A stretch of DNA of 64,000 nt from a filamentous cyanobacterium ESFC-1. GTDB taxonomy: Bacteria; Cyanobacteriota; Cyanobacteriia; Cyanobacteriales; Spirulinaceae. The notes under the pieces are model-generated. The model did not search any database, was not told where the DNA came from, and saw nothing but the letters and a program-made list of their open reading frames with translations. The DNA lies in assembly GCA_000380225.1 (NCBI GenBank), contig KB904821.1, positions 3,670,413 through 3,734,412 on the forward strand, written 5' to 3'. Position 1 is the first letter of the stretch. Each line of letters starts with the position of its first letter. Shown here in pieces: positions 1 through 8,230 of the stretch. A program made the translations under genes and the position numbers.

Positions 1-326
1 CCGCCGAGTTGACACCAACGGGCAAAGTTCCATTGGGCTTCAGGTCCCCAGAGGAACAGCAGGGAGTGACCCATGCTGTCGGCGGGGGTGGATACGGCCA
101 CGGTTAAGAAGTTACAGCCTTCTAGGTAAGAGGAGGCTAAACCGTGGGTGTACCAAGATGTAACAAAGGTGGTTCCGGTTAGCCAACCACCGAGGGCCAT
201 GTAGGCGCAGGGGAATAACAGAATCCCTGACCAACCTACGAATACAAAGCGATCGCGCTTGAGCCAGTCATCGAGGACATCAAACCATCCTCTCTGGGCG
301 GGAGCGCGTCCGACTGCAATAGTCAT
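1..326 (-). CDS. psbD: Photosystem II D2 protein, N-terminal part (cut by window edge)
   Basis: D2 is one of the two reaction-centre core subunits of photosystem II in the thylakoid membrane. The first 108 codons are present and the rest lies off the left edge. The protein opens [11 protein letters not shown], followed by [11 protein letters not shown], the first transmembrane helix, the loop [18 protein letters not shown] and the start of the second helix, all near-invariant in D2. The start ATG at 326-324 has an AGAGGA ribosome-binding site at plus-strand 336-341. psbC normally overlaps the 3' end of psbD but would lie outside the window. ycf4 is divergent on the other side. The stretch after LWGPEAQ reads WNFARW, whereas the usual D2 reading that I remember is GDFTRW; the change is conspicuous but could be lineage variation. 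Confidence 0.97.
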   Translation of the reverse strand, partial: MTIAVGRAPAQRGWFDVLDDWLKRDRFVFVGWSGILLFPCAYMALGGWLTGTTFVTSWYTHGLASSYLEGCNFLTVAVSTPADSMGHSLLFLWGPEAQWNFARWCQLG

Positions 327-747
327 AGACTCAAATCCTCTTGCTCGACAAGATAAATTGCAAGATTTCTATAGGGTGGGTCTGGTTGCCTGTTGACTCT
401 TTCTTAGGGCTGAGACAGCCGCTAGGTTAGAGTTTACAAGCAGTTGCTTCCAGAAAACCACCGAACTTTCGATTAACCTGAAACTCAGGTCAATGCCAGT
501 CCTTTAATTTTCTTAACAGACTTTACAAGTTATAGCTTACCTTGTTTACCGCTAGATAAATCAGGGTCGCAGGCCAACTTGTCTTAAATAATTATTACCG
601 AAAATTTTACAAATTGTCATATCTTTCCTCAGAAATCTCAAAATCTTTCTAGAGGACGGTGACATTTTGGGGGTTGGCAACGAGCGATCGCTTGTGGTGT
701 AACAATGGGAGATGATAACAAGACAACACACAAAAAAGTTGGATTTT
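327..747. promoter_or_regulatory. Divergent psbD-ycf4 intergenic region
   Basis: This 421-bp gap lies between two divergent photosynthesis genes and must hold the promoters and leaders of both. I see the psbD ribosome-binding site (336-341) and one HIP1 site near 684, but I cannot place -10/-35 boxes with confidence. No convincing small gene is present: the open frames here are short, with poor starts. Confidence 0.45.
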
Positions 748-1311
748 ATGACGGCACAGACCACTGAAGACAGTCTGAGGCTGCGCCAAGAGGTTTTAGG
801 GGCGCGGCGTTTTAGCAATATGTTTTGGGCAGTCATTTCCGCGATTGGCGGGATTGGCTTTTTCCTGGCAAGCCTTTCGAGTTATTTGCACAAAAATTTA
901 CTCATTGTCAGCGATCCGTCCCAACTCTCATTCATTCCCCAAGGAGCTGCATTAGGATTTTACGGCGTTGCCGGAAGCCTAGTTTGTCTTTACTTGGTGC
1001 TGGTCGTGATTTGGAATGTTGGGGGCGGCTACAATGAATTCGACAAAAAAAGCGGCTATGCTACTATTTTTCGCTGGGGTTACCCCGGCAAGAATCGCCG
1101 CATCGAATTTAGCTGTCGGCTTGAAGATATCCAAGCCGTTCGCGCCGAAATCAAAGAAGGGTTTAGTCCTAAACGCCAACTTTATCTCAAAGTTAAACAG
1201 CGTCGCGATATTCCCTTAACGCGGGTGGGCGAACCAATGCCCTTATCCGCATTAGAAAACCAAGGGGCAGAATTGGCACGCTTTTTGGGCGTTCCTTTAG
1301 AAGGCATCTAA
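748..1311 (+). CDS. ycf4: Photosystem I assembly protein Ycf4
   Basis: Ycf4 is a thylakoid membrane scaffold that helps assemble the photosystem I complex. The 187-residue product matches the family in length (about 185). Two transmembrane segments lie at about residues 22-46 and 66-90. They are followed by family motifs VGGGYNEFD, FRWGYPGKNRR, a LTRVGEP segment and the closing GVPLEG. An in-frame ATG at 712 would add 12 residues, but the family normally begins just before the LRQEVLG segment, so 748 is chosen. No strong Shine-Dalgarno is visible. The gene is divergent from psbD, and a cyclophilin follows after about 350 bp. Confidence 0.95.
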   Translation: MTAQTTEDSLRLRQEVLGARRFSNMFWAVISAIGGIGFFLASLSSYLHKNLLIVSDPSQLSFIPQGAALGFYGVAGSLVCLYLVLVVIWNVGGGYNEFDKKSGYATIFRWGYPGKNRRIEFSCRLEDIQAVRAEIKEGFSPKRQLYLKVKQRRDIPLTRVGEPMPLSALENQGAELARFLGVPLEGI

Positions 1312-1659
1312 AACAAAAAAATCAGGGAAAGGATGGATAATCGCCGGATGCTGCGCCGTTCGCGTCGCAGTCGTCGCATTAATCGGGATGTCCCTTTCAA
1401 AATTGCTGAAATGGCAGGCCGAATATCGGTCGGTTATGTCAGTGGCGACACTGCCAAAAAGATATCGGTGTCTGATTTTAATTGGAAGCGAATTGGCCAG
1501 TTCACCGCTTCTAAAGTTCAACTTCTCTATCGCGCAACGGGCATTCTAGTTACTTGTCCGCAGAGATTGTTAGTCATCGGGGCATCGAACCCCGCCGTCT
1601 AACACTCCTATCCCTCCCCCACCTGCTGCGCGAGGTCGGGGTATCAAAGGAGTTTTTTG
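1312..1659. other. Intergenic region without a convincing gene
   Basis: This 348-bp gap lies between ycf4 and the cyclophilin gene. It contains a GC-rich stem-loop at 1574-1590 (CGGGG, 7-nt loop, CCCCG) that resembles a tRNA T-arm but has no matching acceptor or anticodon arms. It also contains the AAAGGAG ribosome-binding site (1646-1652) of the next gene. An 89-codon open frame (1333-1602) matches nothing I know and has low-complexity Arg-rich composition, so it is left out. Confidence 0.5.
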
Positions 1660-2433
1660 ATGAAAAAACAAATTCAGCGTTGGTTCGTGCTAACTTGCTG
1701 TGTGGCACTTTTGAGCCTGAGTGGTGTCGGTTTGACGGGTTGTGACTCCCAGAGTGGCAAGTCCTCTGCCGCCACCAACAGCAATACAGAAACAACAGAA
1801 ACAACCACTATTACTGCACAAGCAAGTAACCAAGATATGACACAATTACCCAAACTCGAAGGCAAAGCAACAGTCGTGATGACGGTGAACGGTTCGCCGA
1901 TTACGATTGAAGTTGATGGCGACAACGCACCGATTACGGCGGGAAACTTTGTCGATCTTGTGCAACGGGGAACTTATGATGGTTTGGTGTTTCACCGGGT
2001 AGTTACATCGCCGCAACCGTTTGTGGCCCAAGGGGGCGACCCCCAAGGCAAAGACCCCAGTGTGCCTGCGAGTCGCTTGGGGACAGGGAGTTTTATCGAT
2101 CCTGAAACGAATCAATCCCGCTATATTCCCTTGGAAATTAAGCCGCAAGGGGCGGATGAGCCGATTTATGGCAAAACCCTGAAGCAAGCAGGAGTAACGG
2201 CTCCTCCGGTTTTAGCTCATACTCGCGGGGCGTTGGCCATGGCGCGATCGCAAATGCCGAATTCAGCCTCGGCGCAGTTTTATTTTGCGCTGGCGGATTT
2301 ACAATTCTTAGACGGCGATTATGCGGTTTTTGGTTATGTCACCGAGGGCATGGAAGCGGTAGATGCTATTGCTCAAGGCGATCGCATCGATTCGGCTGAG
2401 ATCGCGGCTGGACTGGAAAACCTTAAAAAATAG
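1660..2433 (+). CDS. Cyclophilin-type peptidyl-prolyl isomerase, lipoprotein
   Basis: A predicted peptidyl-prolyl cis-trans isomerase that would assist protein folding outside the cytoplasm. The 257-residue product has a lipoprotein signal peptide (KKQIQRW, hydrophobic core, lipobox GLTGC at about residues 25-29), a Ser/Thr-rich linker to about residue 60, then a cyclophilin domain with GNFVDLVQRGTYDGLVFHRV and the later DGDYAVFGYVTEGM segment. The Phe-His-Arg part of the active site is present. The start is ATG 1660 with AAAGGAG seven bases upstream; an upstream TTG has no support. The ketoacyl synthase gene follows after 25 bp on the same strand, so the two may be cotranscribed. Confidence 0.9.
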   Translation: MKKQIQRWFVLTCCVALLSLSGVGLTGCDSQSGKSSAATNSNTETTETTTITAQASNQDMTQLPKLEGKATVVMTVNGSPITIEVDGDNAPITAGNFVDLVQRGTYDGLVFHRVVTSPQPFVAQGGDPQGKDPSVPASRLGTGSFIDPETNQSRYIPLEIKPQGADEPIYGKTLKQAGVTAPPVLAHTRGALAMARSQMPNSASAQFYFALADLQFLDGDYAVFGYVTEGMEAVDAIAQGDRIDSAEIAAGLENLKK

Positions 2434-2458
2434 TTAAGTTTTGTAAAGTTCGGGCATC

Positions 2459-3595
2459 GTGGTGAAAGTTGTTGTTACGGGAATCGGGTTGGCGAGTGCA
2501 GGCGGCGATTTAGATGCGACTTGGCAAGGCTTGTTACAGGGCAAATCGGCGTTAAGGCTGGCTCAACCCTTTTTTGACCTTTCACCGCGATTGCTGGGCT
2601 TGATCGGGCAGGAACCAATGAATCTGGCAAGGTTGAGCGATCGCGTCCTGCCAGATTTATTACAAGATGCCCGTCTCGATCCCCCGCTTCCCGATTGTGC
2701 GGTGGTGGTGGGTTCGAGTCGCGGTTGTCAGGGGGATTTGGAGGCGATAAGCCGGGGTGAAGGGGATTTGAGCCTCTGGTTAGATTCTTTGCTGCACCAA
2801 GGGGCGATTTCTATAGCTCAGAAAGTCGGCGCGAGGGGGATTGTTTTCGCACCCATGGCCGCTTGTGCGACGGGGTTGTGGGCGATCGCGAGAGCAACTG
2901 AGTTAATTTTAAATGGGGAATGTCAGCAGGCGATCGCGGGAGCAATAGAAGCCCCGATTACCCCTCTTACCTTGGCAGGATTTGCCAAAATGGGGGCTTT
3001 AGCGAAAACAGGCGCTCATCCCTTCGATTCTCAGCGCAACGGTTTTGTTTTGGGGGAAGGGGCAGCATTATTTGTATTGGAAACGGAAACCAGCGCCCAA
3101 CAGCGAGGGGCGAAGATTTACGGCGAGATTGCCGGATTTGGCTGGACTGCGGATGGTTATCATGTCAGCGCCCCAGATATTATGGGAAAAAGTGGCGCGA
3201 TCGCGATTCAGCAATGTTTAACTCGCAGTGGCTTACAACCTTCAGATATTAATTATATTCACGCTCACGGCACCAGCACCCGCCTCAATGATGAGAATGA
3301 AGCAAAACTGATTCAAGCTTTATTTCCTGCTTCGGTAGCCGTAAGCTCAACCAAAGGCGCGACAGGACACACCCTAGGGGCTTCTGGCGCGTTGGGAACG
3401 GCGTTTACCTTGCTTGCCCTACAACAGCAAGTTTTACCCCCCTGCGTGGGCTTACAACAGCCAGAGTTTGATTTGAATTTTGTCACCACCGCTTGTCATA
3501 GGGAGGTGAATTGTGCTTTGGTGTTGAGTTTTGGCTTTGGGGGACAAAATGTCGCGATCGCCCTAAAACGATATTCTGAGGCAGTAGGGAAATAA
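2459..3595 (+). CDS. Beta-ketoacyl-ACP synthase (FabF-like)
   Basis: A condensing enzyme of the thiolase fold that would extend acyl chains on acyl carrier protein. The 378-residue protein carries the Cys-His-His set: nucleophile in MAACATGLWAI (about residue 139), first His in HAHGTSTRLNDENE, second His in KGATGHTLGASG. A Gly-rich FGFGGQN motif lies near the C-terminus. It starts at GTG. It is shorter than standard FabF (about 412 residues), mainly because its N-terminal half is compact, so it is probably a second, cyanobacteria-type paralogue rather than the housekeeping FabF. It follows the cyclophilin gene by 25 bp. Confidence 0.85.
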   Translation: MVKVVVTGIGLASAGGDLDATWQGLLQGKSALRLAQPFFDLSPRLLGLIGQEPMNLARLSDRVLPDLLQDARLDPPLPDCAVVVGSSRGCQGDLEAISRGEGDLSLWLDSLLHQGAISIAQKVGARGIVFAPMAACATGLWAIARATELILNGECQQAIAGAIEAPITPLTLAGFAKMGALAKTGAHPFDSQRNGFVLGEGAALFVLETETSAQQRGAKIYGEIAGFGWTADGYHVSAPDIMGKSGAIAIQQCLTRSGLQPSDINYIHAHGTSTRLNDENEAKLIQALFPASVAVSSTKGATGHTLGASGALGTAFTLLALQQQVLPPCVGLQQPEFDLNFVTTACHREVNCALVLSFGFGGQNVAIALKRYSEAVGK

Positions 3596-3610
3596 TTGAC
3601 AATTTACAAA

Positions 3611-3673
3611 GAGAGGAGGGGCTTATTTTCTCAGAATGGATGTGGTGTCCTAACTGTTTTGGCAGTTGCTATA
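3611..3673. repeat. Partial copy of a dispersed MITE-like repeat
   Basis: This stretch closely matches 44653-44712, including the segment ATGTGGTGTCCTAACTG and the end GGCAGTTGCTATA. Only the right half of the element is present here; the left terminal inverted repeat is missing. A run of TGACAAAGGACGAAGGACGA-type heptamer repeats follows at about 3676-3710. Confidence 0.75.
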
Positions 3674-3792
3674 TCAATGACAAAGGACGAAGGACGAATG
3701 ACAAAGCGACCCGGAACCAACTACCTTGGGATAAGTTTCGGGGTATTATGCAAACGACGGTTAATTGATAACGGCAAGTTCAAACACCATCG

Positions 3793-4674
3793 ATGGCAAA
3801 ATCGAAAAACTTACAAGTTCCCTCTCCTGCGAATACAGCCTCGCAACAACCGCCCATGACTTTAGAATCTACAACCGAGTATAAACTGGCGCGATCGCAT
3901 CGTTGGTCTTGGGTGGGGCGTTTTTTGTTTCGCTTGTTTTTATTAGGGTTGGGGGGCAGTTTAGCGGCGGGGGTAGGGGTGATTTTGGCGTTGGCAAATC
4001 CGCAACCGAATTCCGAGAAACCGTTAGCGATTCAAGCCTGGGAACAGTTACAAGCCCTGCGAGAACAGTATTGGCAAGAAGGGTTATCCCCCTCAGAAAC
4101 GGTGGCGTTACCCACCGCAAATTTAAGCGACACCGAACGACAACAGCTACAAATTGAGTTAGACCAACTGCAAACCGAACTCAATTCTCTACGCGATCGC
4201 ACCCAAGAACTTGAAGCGAGAGTGGGCGTATCCCAAAGCGATCGCCCCCTCAGCGAACGTTTTGGCGGGCTAGAACAAGCCTTGTCTCAAGATTCTGATG
4301 CAGCAACCCCAACTAATTCCCTTGTCCCCTCAGTCAAGGTCAAAGCAACGCTACCCAAAGATGTTTTATTCAGTCCCAACAATCAACTCACTAGCGAAGC
4401 CACTGCGGTTCTCGATACGATTGTTGAGGAGTTACAGGGTTATCCCGGTTCAACGGTTCGCATCGGGGTTCATACGGATGCTTCGGATAATCCCAACCTC
4501 GACCGAGAACGCTCGTTCCAACAAGGCCGCACCTTAGAAGCATATCTCGAAGAAACCCTGGGCGATCGCTATCGTTTTGTGACCATTGGTTACGGCCAAG
4601 CCCAACCCCTAGCCCCCAATGACACTCCAGAAAATCGCGCCCTCAATCGTCGCGTTGAGATTATTGCTGAGTAG
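3793..4674 (+). CDS. OmpA/MotB-domain envelope protein with N-terminal anchor
   Basis: A predicted cell-envelope protein that binds peptidoglycan. Of its 293 residues, about 1-35 are cytoplasmic. A single transmembrane segment lies at about 40-66, and a Gln/Glu/Leu-rich coiled coil at about 112-145. The C-terminal OmpA-like domain (about 188-293) contains VLFSPNNQLTSEA, the HTDASDN motif and NRALNRRVEI, which fits the family pattern NxxLSxxRA...NR.NRRVE. An alternative start at 3856 would still leave the membrane segment intact. It stands alone, 33 bp ahead of fmt on the same strand. A MotB-like partner (MotA) is not seen, so a motor role is unlikely. Confidence 0.82.
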   Translation: MAKSKNLQVPSPANTASQQPPMTLESTTEYKLARSHRWSWVGRFLFRLFLLGLGGSLAAGVGVILALANPQPNSEKPLAIQAWEQLQALREQYWQEGLSPSETVALPTANLSDTERQQLQIELDQLQTELNSLRDRTQELEARVGVSQSDRPLSERFGGLEQALSQDSDAATPTNSLVPSVKVKATLPKDVLFSPNNQLTSEATAVLDTIVEELQGYPGSTVRIGVHTDASDNPNLDRERSFQQGRTLEAYLEETLGDRYRFVTIGYGQAQPLAPNDTPENRALNRRVEIIAE

Positions 4675-4706
4675 TCCTTGGTCTTTTGTCATTTGTCATT
4701 TGTTAA

Positions 4707-5702
4707 ATGAAAATCATCTTTTTTGGAACGCCACAGTATGCAGTTCCGAGTTTAGAACGGTTAATCGCACATCCTGAAATTGAAATTATTGCCGTTGTGA
4801 CGCAACCGGATAAAGCCAGAGGTCGAGGGAAAAAGTTAATTCCCTCGGCGGTTAAAAAAGTGGCTGTAGCCGCCGATATTCCTGTATGGCAGCCTGCGAA
4901 AATCAAAAAAGACTCCGAAACCCTCGAAAAGCTCCGCAACGCCCAAGCAGACGCTTTTGTGGTGGTAGCCTATGGGCAGATTTTATCCCAAGAAATCCTG
5001 GATATGCCCCATTTGGGCTGTATTAACGGTCATGGGTCTCTTTTGCCTCAATATCGCGGTGCTGCGCCGATTCAGTGGTGTTTGTACGATGGGGAGATTA
5101 TTACCGGGGTGACAACGATGCTGATGGATGCGGGAATGGATACGGGGGCTATGTTACTAAAACAAACTCATAAGATTGAGTGGCTTGAAAATTCTCTGGA
5201 GTTGGCTATCCATTTGTCCTCGATTAGTGCGGGATTGTTGATTGAGACTTTGTTGGGATTGCAACAAGGCACAATTCGACCCACTCCTCAAGATGATGCT
5301 CAAGCGACTTATGCCCGGTTGATTCAAAAAAGCGATTTTGCCCTAGACTGGACAAAACCCGCGATCGCGCTGCACAATCAGATTCGTGCTTTTTTCCCCA
5401 ACTGCGTTGCTACTTTTCGAGGTGATAATCTCAAAATTTCGGCAACTGTTCCTTTTAATCCTGTTTACGAAACCCAACTCAATCAAGCATTTCCCGATCT
5501 AAACTGGCAAGAAATCAGTCAAAAAGACGGCCAACCCGGTGAAATTATCCATCTCCTCAAACAAGAAGGCCCCATTATCAAAACTGGAGAAGGGGCTTTA
5601 TTACTGCGACAAGTGCAAATGGCCGGAAAGCGATCGCAATCCGGTTGGGATTTTGTCAATGGGACTCGTTTAGAAGTCGGTGAAAAGCTCGAAAATGCTT
5701 AG
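4707..5702 (+). CDS. fmt: Methionyl-tRNA formyltransferase
   Basis: Transfers a formyl group from 10-formyl-tetrahydrofolate to initiator Met-tRNA in the cytoplasm. The 331-residue product has the full family layout: N-terminal [16 protein letters not shown], the [12 protein letters not shown] loop that contacts tRNA, the catalytic Asn-x-His-x-Ser motif in [18 protein letters not shown] (about residues 109-126) and the Asp of [14 protein letters not shown]-terminal OB-like domain follows from about residue 205. Family members usually read NVHAS or NIHAS; here it is NGHGS, with the catalytic Asn and His kept. Its stop codon overlaps the stop of the convergent DUF6464 gene. Confidence 0.96.
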   Translation: MKIIFFGTPQYAVPSLERLIAHPEIEIIAVVTQPDKARGRGKKLIPSAVKKVAVAADIPVWQPAKIKKDSETLEKLRNAQADAFVVVAYGQILSQEILDMPHLGCINGHGSLLPQYRGAAPIQWCLYDGEIITGVTTMLMDAGMDTGAMLLKQTHKIEWLENSLELAIHLSSISAGLLIETLLGLQQGTIRPTPQDDAQATYARLIQKSDFALDWTKPAIALHNQIRAFFPNCVATFRGDNLKISATVPFNPVYETQLNQAFPDLNWQEISQKDGQPGEIIHLLKQEGPIIKTGEGALLLRQVQMAGKRSQSGWDFVNGTRLEVGEKLENA

Positions 5703-6058
5703 TCCTCGCGGGGTTGGTAGTGTAAACATCCCTTGCAAGGGCCATCCGGATTAATCGCACAGCGTATAATTTCTGATTGGGCATTAAAGCGACAATGAGC
5801 ATCCCCAATCACCCAACGGCCTTCCACCAGGGTTTTTTCGGTGGGACGTTGGGCAGATTTGACATAAAGAGAAATTTTGTGCAGTTTATAACCGCCGATT
5901 TTGTACTGATAATGGTGATGTCGTTCTAATACAGCGTAAGTTTGACCCGCGACATCGAGGTAACTCCCCGGTTGCGGCATCCAGTTTAAGGTAATACTGC
6001 CCAAAGACTCGCGAGAGGCACTCAGAATCAACTCTGTGGGTAGTGAATCTATCTCCAT
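5699..6058 (-). CDS. DUF6464 family protein (cyanobacterial)
   Basis: A 119-residue protein of unknown function found in cyanobacteria. An N-terminal beta-rich part (about 1-75, [20 protein letters not shown]) is followed by a Cys-containing tail: [13 protein letters not shown], then [18 protein letters not shown]. This gives Cys residues at about 91, 101, 108 and 111, a pattern that could bind a metal. It has no signal peptide or membrane segment. It is convergent with fmt, and the two stop codons overlap (5699-5702). I assign the DUF number from the memory of the C-terminal CxxNPDGPCxxC pattern. Confidence 0.72.
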   Translation of the reverse strand: MEIDSLPTELILSASRESLGSITLNWMPQPGSYLDVAGQTYAVLERHHHYQYKIGGYKLHKISLYVKSAQRPTEKTLVEGRWVIGDAHCRFNAQSEIIRCAINPDGPCKGCLHYQPRED

Positions 6059-6106
6059 AACTCCTTTGAGTGTAGAGGACTACATTGGATTCATGGTATC
6101 GCGGGT

Positions 6107-6160
6107 GTTGGTTATTGGTTATTAGTTATTAGTTATTGGTTATTGGTTATTGGTGATTAG
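6107..6160. repeat. Heptamer short tandem repeat (TTGGTTA type)
   Basis: An array of TTGGTTA/TTAGTTA heptamers. The same kind of array recurs in at least eight other gaps of this window, always outside recognised coding sequence or at gene ends. Confidence 0.85.
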
Positions 6161-6189
6161 TGACGGGTTAGGCTAAAAACCCTTATATC

Positions 6190-6400
6190 AGTTTGACAAC
6201 TCCCCGCCGTAAACGGTCGGGGATTCTCGCTTCGTCGGGAGAGTCTAGAAAACACGGAACTCAGTCCCAATATTTTCCCCGATCTCTTTACCCGAGCGCG
6301 AGCGTTTTTTCCGTCTGCAAGGGCGGTACTCTAGTTAAAAGTTTAGCACAAAGCCGTCCTATAAGGACAGGGCTAATAACCCATGATTTTTGGTAATCTC
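6190..6400 (+). mobile_element. Right-end/omega-RNA-like remnant of an IS200/IS605 element
   Basis: Three structures look like what follows tnpB in cyanobacterial IS200/IS605-family elements. They are a GC-rich hairpin at 6202-6222 (CCCCGCCG, TAAA, CGGTCGGGG), a TCTAGAAAACACGGAACTCAG segment at about 6242-6261, and a perfect hairpin at 6356-6368 (GTCCT, ATA, AGGAC). The last is followed by GGGCTAATAACCCATGATTTTTGG. No tnpA or tnpB reading frame is left nearby. The identification rests on remembered resemblance to these element ends, not on a search. It could be a relic, or a minimal element mobilised in trans. Confidence 0.5.
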
Positions 6401-6586
6401 GCGCCTTGTGTAGGGGTGAGGTTTCCTCATCCAGTCTCAACTTTTGGGTATTGAGATTTGATGTTATCCCACCATAATCGATCGGGTATTAACGTATTAA
6501 CGTAAAATTGGCCAGGGAAACCCAGCCCCTACGAGAAATTTGACAATCAAACCAATAACCAAGGACAAATGACCAATGACCAACGA

Positions 6587-7996
6587 CTAAACCAAGCGCG
6601 TTTTGGCTTGTTGGACGAAATTCTGTAAAAAAGCAGTGCGTTGGTTGGCTTGGAAGACGTTTTTTAGGGTTTGGTTGAATTTGTCCCAGTTAATTTTGGT
6701 TTCTGTGTTGGCTTGAATGTCTTGGTCTTGGAGATATTCGATTAAGCTTAAACCGGCAATTCGCGTCAGGTAAGCGGCGCTAATGCCTTGGACAACGCCC
6801 CCCGCAACATAAGTCATGGCGTTAGTTTTGAGTAAACCGCCGATGGTTTGGGTGGAAAGTTCGACTAAACCCAATTTCACCATTTGTTCCCCTAATGTAC
6901 CCGCAGCGTTTTGCGCTTGGGAGAGGGAGAATTTTTGTTGATAGATTTCCCCTAAATCGACTAGCATTTGGGTACTAATGGCGGCGGTGGCGAGTAAGTC
7001 TAAAGCGGCGACGGGGTTGGCAAAGGCAGCAGTGGCCGCAATCCATTGATAACGCTCGATAATGGGAAGGGCGCGATCGCGTCTAATGGCATTCAGGCGG
7101 GTTTTAGCGGCGGTTTGCAGGTTGGTGGCTTCTCGCCATGCGGTGGCTAAAGTCAGGGCTTGACGCTGATTTTCGAGCAAACTGGAGACGCGATCGCGCA
7201 GTAGGGTAATTTCGGGTTTTTGCGTTTCTAGGGTTTCGCTAATTGTGCCGTCTTCTTGGTGTTTTCTGACTTTGACCGGGGCAGGCTGAGTGGAAATGGC
7301 GCTGATATCGTCAAAATCAATTAAAGTTACCAGACGGCCTTTGATTTGTTCGATGATGGTTGCTTTTTCGTCTTCTGGGTAGCGGTCTTGTTTGTTGAGA
7401 CTGACTAAAACTTGTTGACTGCGCGATCGCCATTGTTTGATTTTTTGCAGTTGAGAATCGCTGAGATCGCCATCCAGTAAAAAGATAACTAAATCTGCGG
7501 CTAAAATTGTTTTCTCGATTTCGCTGTCTTCTGTCTCGCTATTACTAAATAAGGCTTCGGTGTCGATAATTTCGAGGGTTTCTGGGGGAAATGAGCCTTT
7601 GAGTTGATTCGCTAACTCGGTTTTTCCGGTTTTTCTACCCCCGGCGATCGCGAGTTGTAGGGTTTGACGTTGCAGGCGATCGCGAATCGTTTTTATTTGC
7701 GCTTCTAAGTCGCTAACGTCGCTGTCTGGGGCTTCGGTGGCAATCAGTTTAATACATTCTTGCACCTTCGCGATCGCCCGATTTAACATGGCTTCGGTGA
7801 CAATCTGCGGTTGCGGTAAACTCAGATTTTTGCGGGGTTTTGCTTTTTGTAGCAACCACAAACCACCCCCAACAATCATCACTCCAGTTAAACCCGTTTC
7901 CCCCGCTTGCAGCAGCGAGTCTTGTAAATTCCACCAAGCCCACAGCCCGAAGGACAAGCCCAAACCGCCGACTAAAATAGGTTTACGGATTTTCAT
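6587..7996 (-). CDS. DUF697-type GTPase-like membrane protein
   Basis: A 469-residue protein with an N-terminal hydrophobic hairpin (about residues 5-50), a P-loop GTPase-like domain and a C-terminal DUF697-like membrane region. The P-loop is AGGRKTGKTEL (about 118-128). The second G-motif lies in IIDTEALFSNS, a hydrophobic AADLVIFLLDGD strand follows, and the specificity motif is LNKQDRY (about 210). The C-terminal third has Ala/Gly-rich hydrophobic helices (TAAFANPVAALDLLATAA; GLLKTNAMTYVAGGVVQG). The upstream 14 codons to 8038 are read from a heptamer repeat, so the ATG at 7996 (MKIRKPILVGG) is preferred. The DxxG motif is not canonical (DTEA). The precise role is unknown. Confidence 0.75.
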   Translation of the reverse strand: MKIRKPILVGGLGLSFGLWAWWNLQDSLLQAGETGLTGVMIVGGGLWLLQKAKPRKNLSLPQPQIVTEAMLNRAIAKVQECIKLIATEAPDSDVSDLEAQIKTIRDRLQRQTLQLAIAGGRKTGKTELANQLKGSFPPETLEIIDTEALFSNSETEDSEIEKTILAADLVIFLLDGDLSDSQLQKIKQWRSRSQQVLVSLNKQDRYPEDEKATIIEQIKGRLVTLIDFDDISAISTQPAPVKVRKHQEDGTISETLETQKPEITLLRDRVSSLLENQRQALTLATAWREATNLQTAAKTRLNAIRRDRALPIIERYQWIAATAAFANPVAALDLLATAAISTQMLVDLGEIYQQKFSLSQAQNAAGTLGEQMVKLGLVELSTQTIGGLLKTNAMTYVAGGVVQGISAAYLTRIAGLSLIEYLQDQDIQANTETKINWDKFNQTLKNVFQANQRTAFLQNFVQQAKTRLV

Positions 7997-8000
7997 TTTT

Positions 8001-8110
8001 TGTTGGTCGTTTGTTGTTAGTTGTTGGTTGTTGGTCATTTGCTGTTGGTTATTGGTTATTGGTTATTGGTTATTGGTTGTTGGTTATTGGTTGTTGGTTG
8101 TTGGTTATTC
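8001..8110. repeat. Heptamer short tandem repeat array
   Basis: About 15 TTGTTGG/TTGGTTA heptamers sit directly upstream of the DUF697 gene. They are followed at about 8165-8230 by a second array of CTGCCGA/CTGCCTA heptamers that runs up to the stop of the DUF3352 gene. The DUF697 open frame continues in-frame into the first array. Confidence 0.85.
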
Positions 8111-8230
8111 CCACAATCCCTCAATTGGTAATTGGGAATTTCCTCCCCCTCTTCCCCCTCTCCCGACTGGCGATTGCCGACTGCCGACTGCCCAAAAACC
8201 ACTGCCTACTGCCCACTACCTACTGCCTTT

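Noticed and set aside
1574-1590. tRNA T-arm-like stem-loop (CGGGG-TTCGATG-CCCCG on the minus strand)
   Set aside because: No matching acceptor, D or anticodon arms on either strand at the right distances. Treated as a simple hairpin.
1333-1602. 89-codon open frame after ycf4
   Set aside because: Arg-rich, low-complexity start, no ribosome-binding site and no recognisable family.
3596-3859. 87-codon open frame after the ketoacyl synthase
   Set aside because: Built from a MITE fragment and TGACAAAGGACGA repeats, and overlaps the start of the OmpA-like gene.
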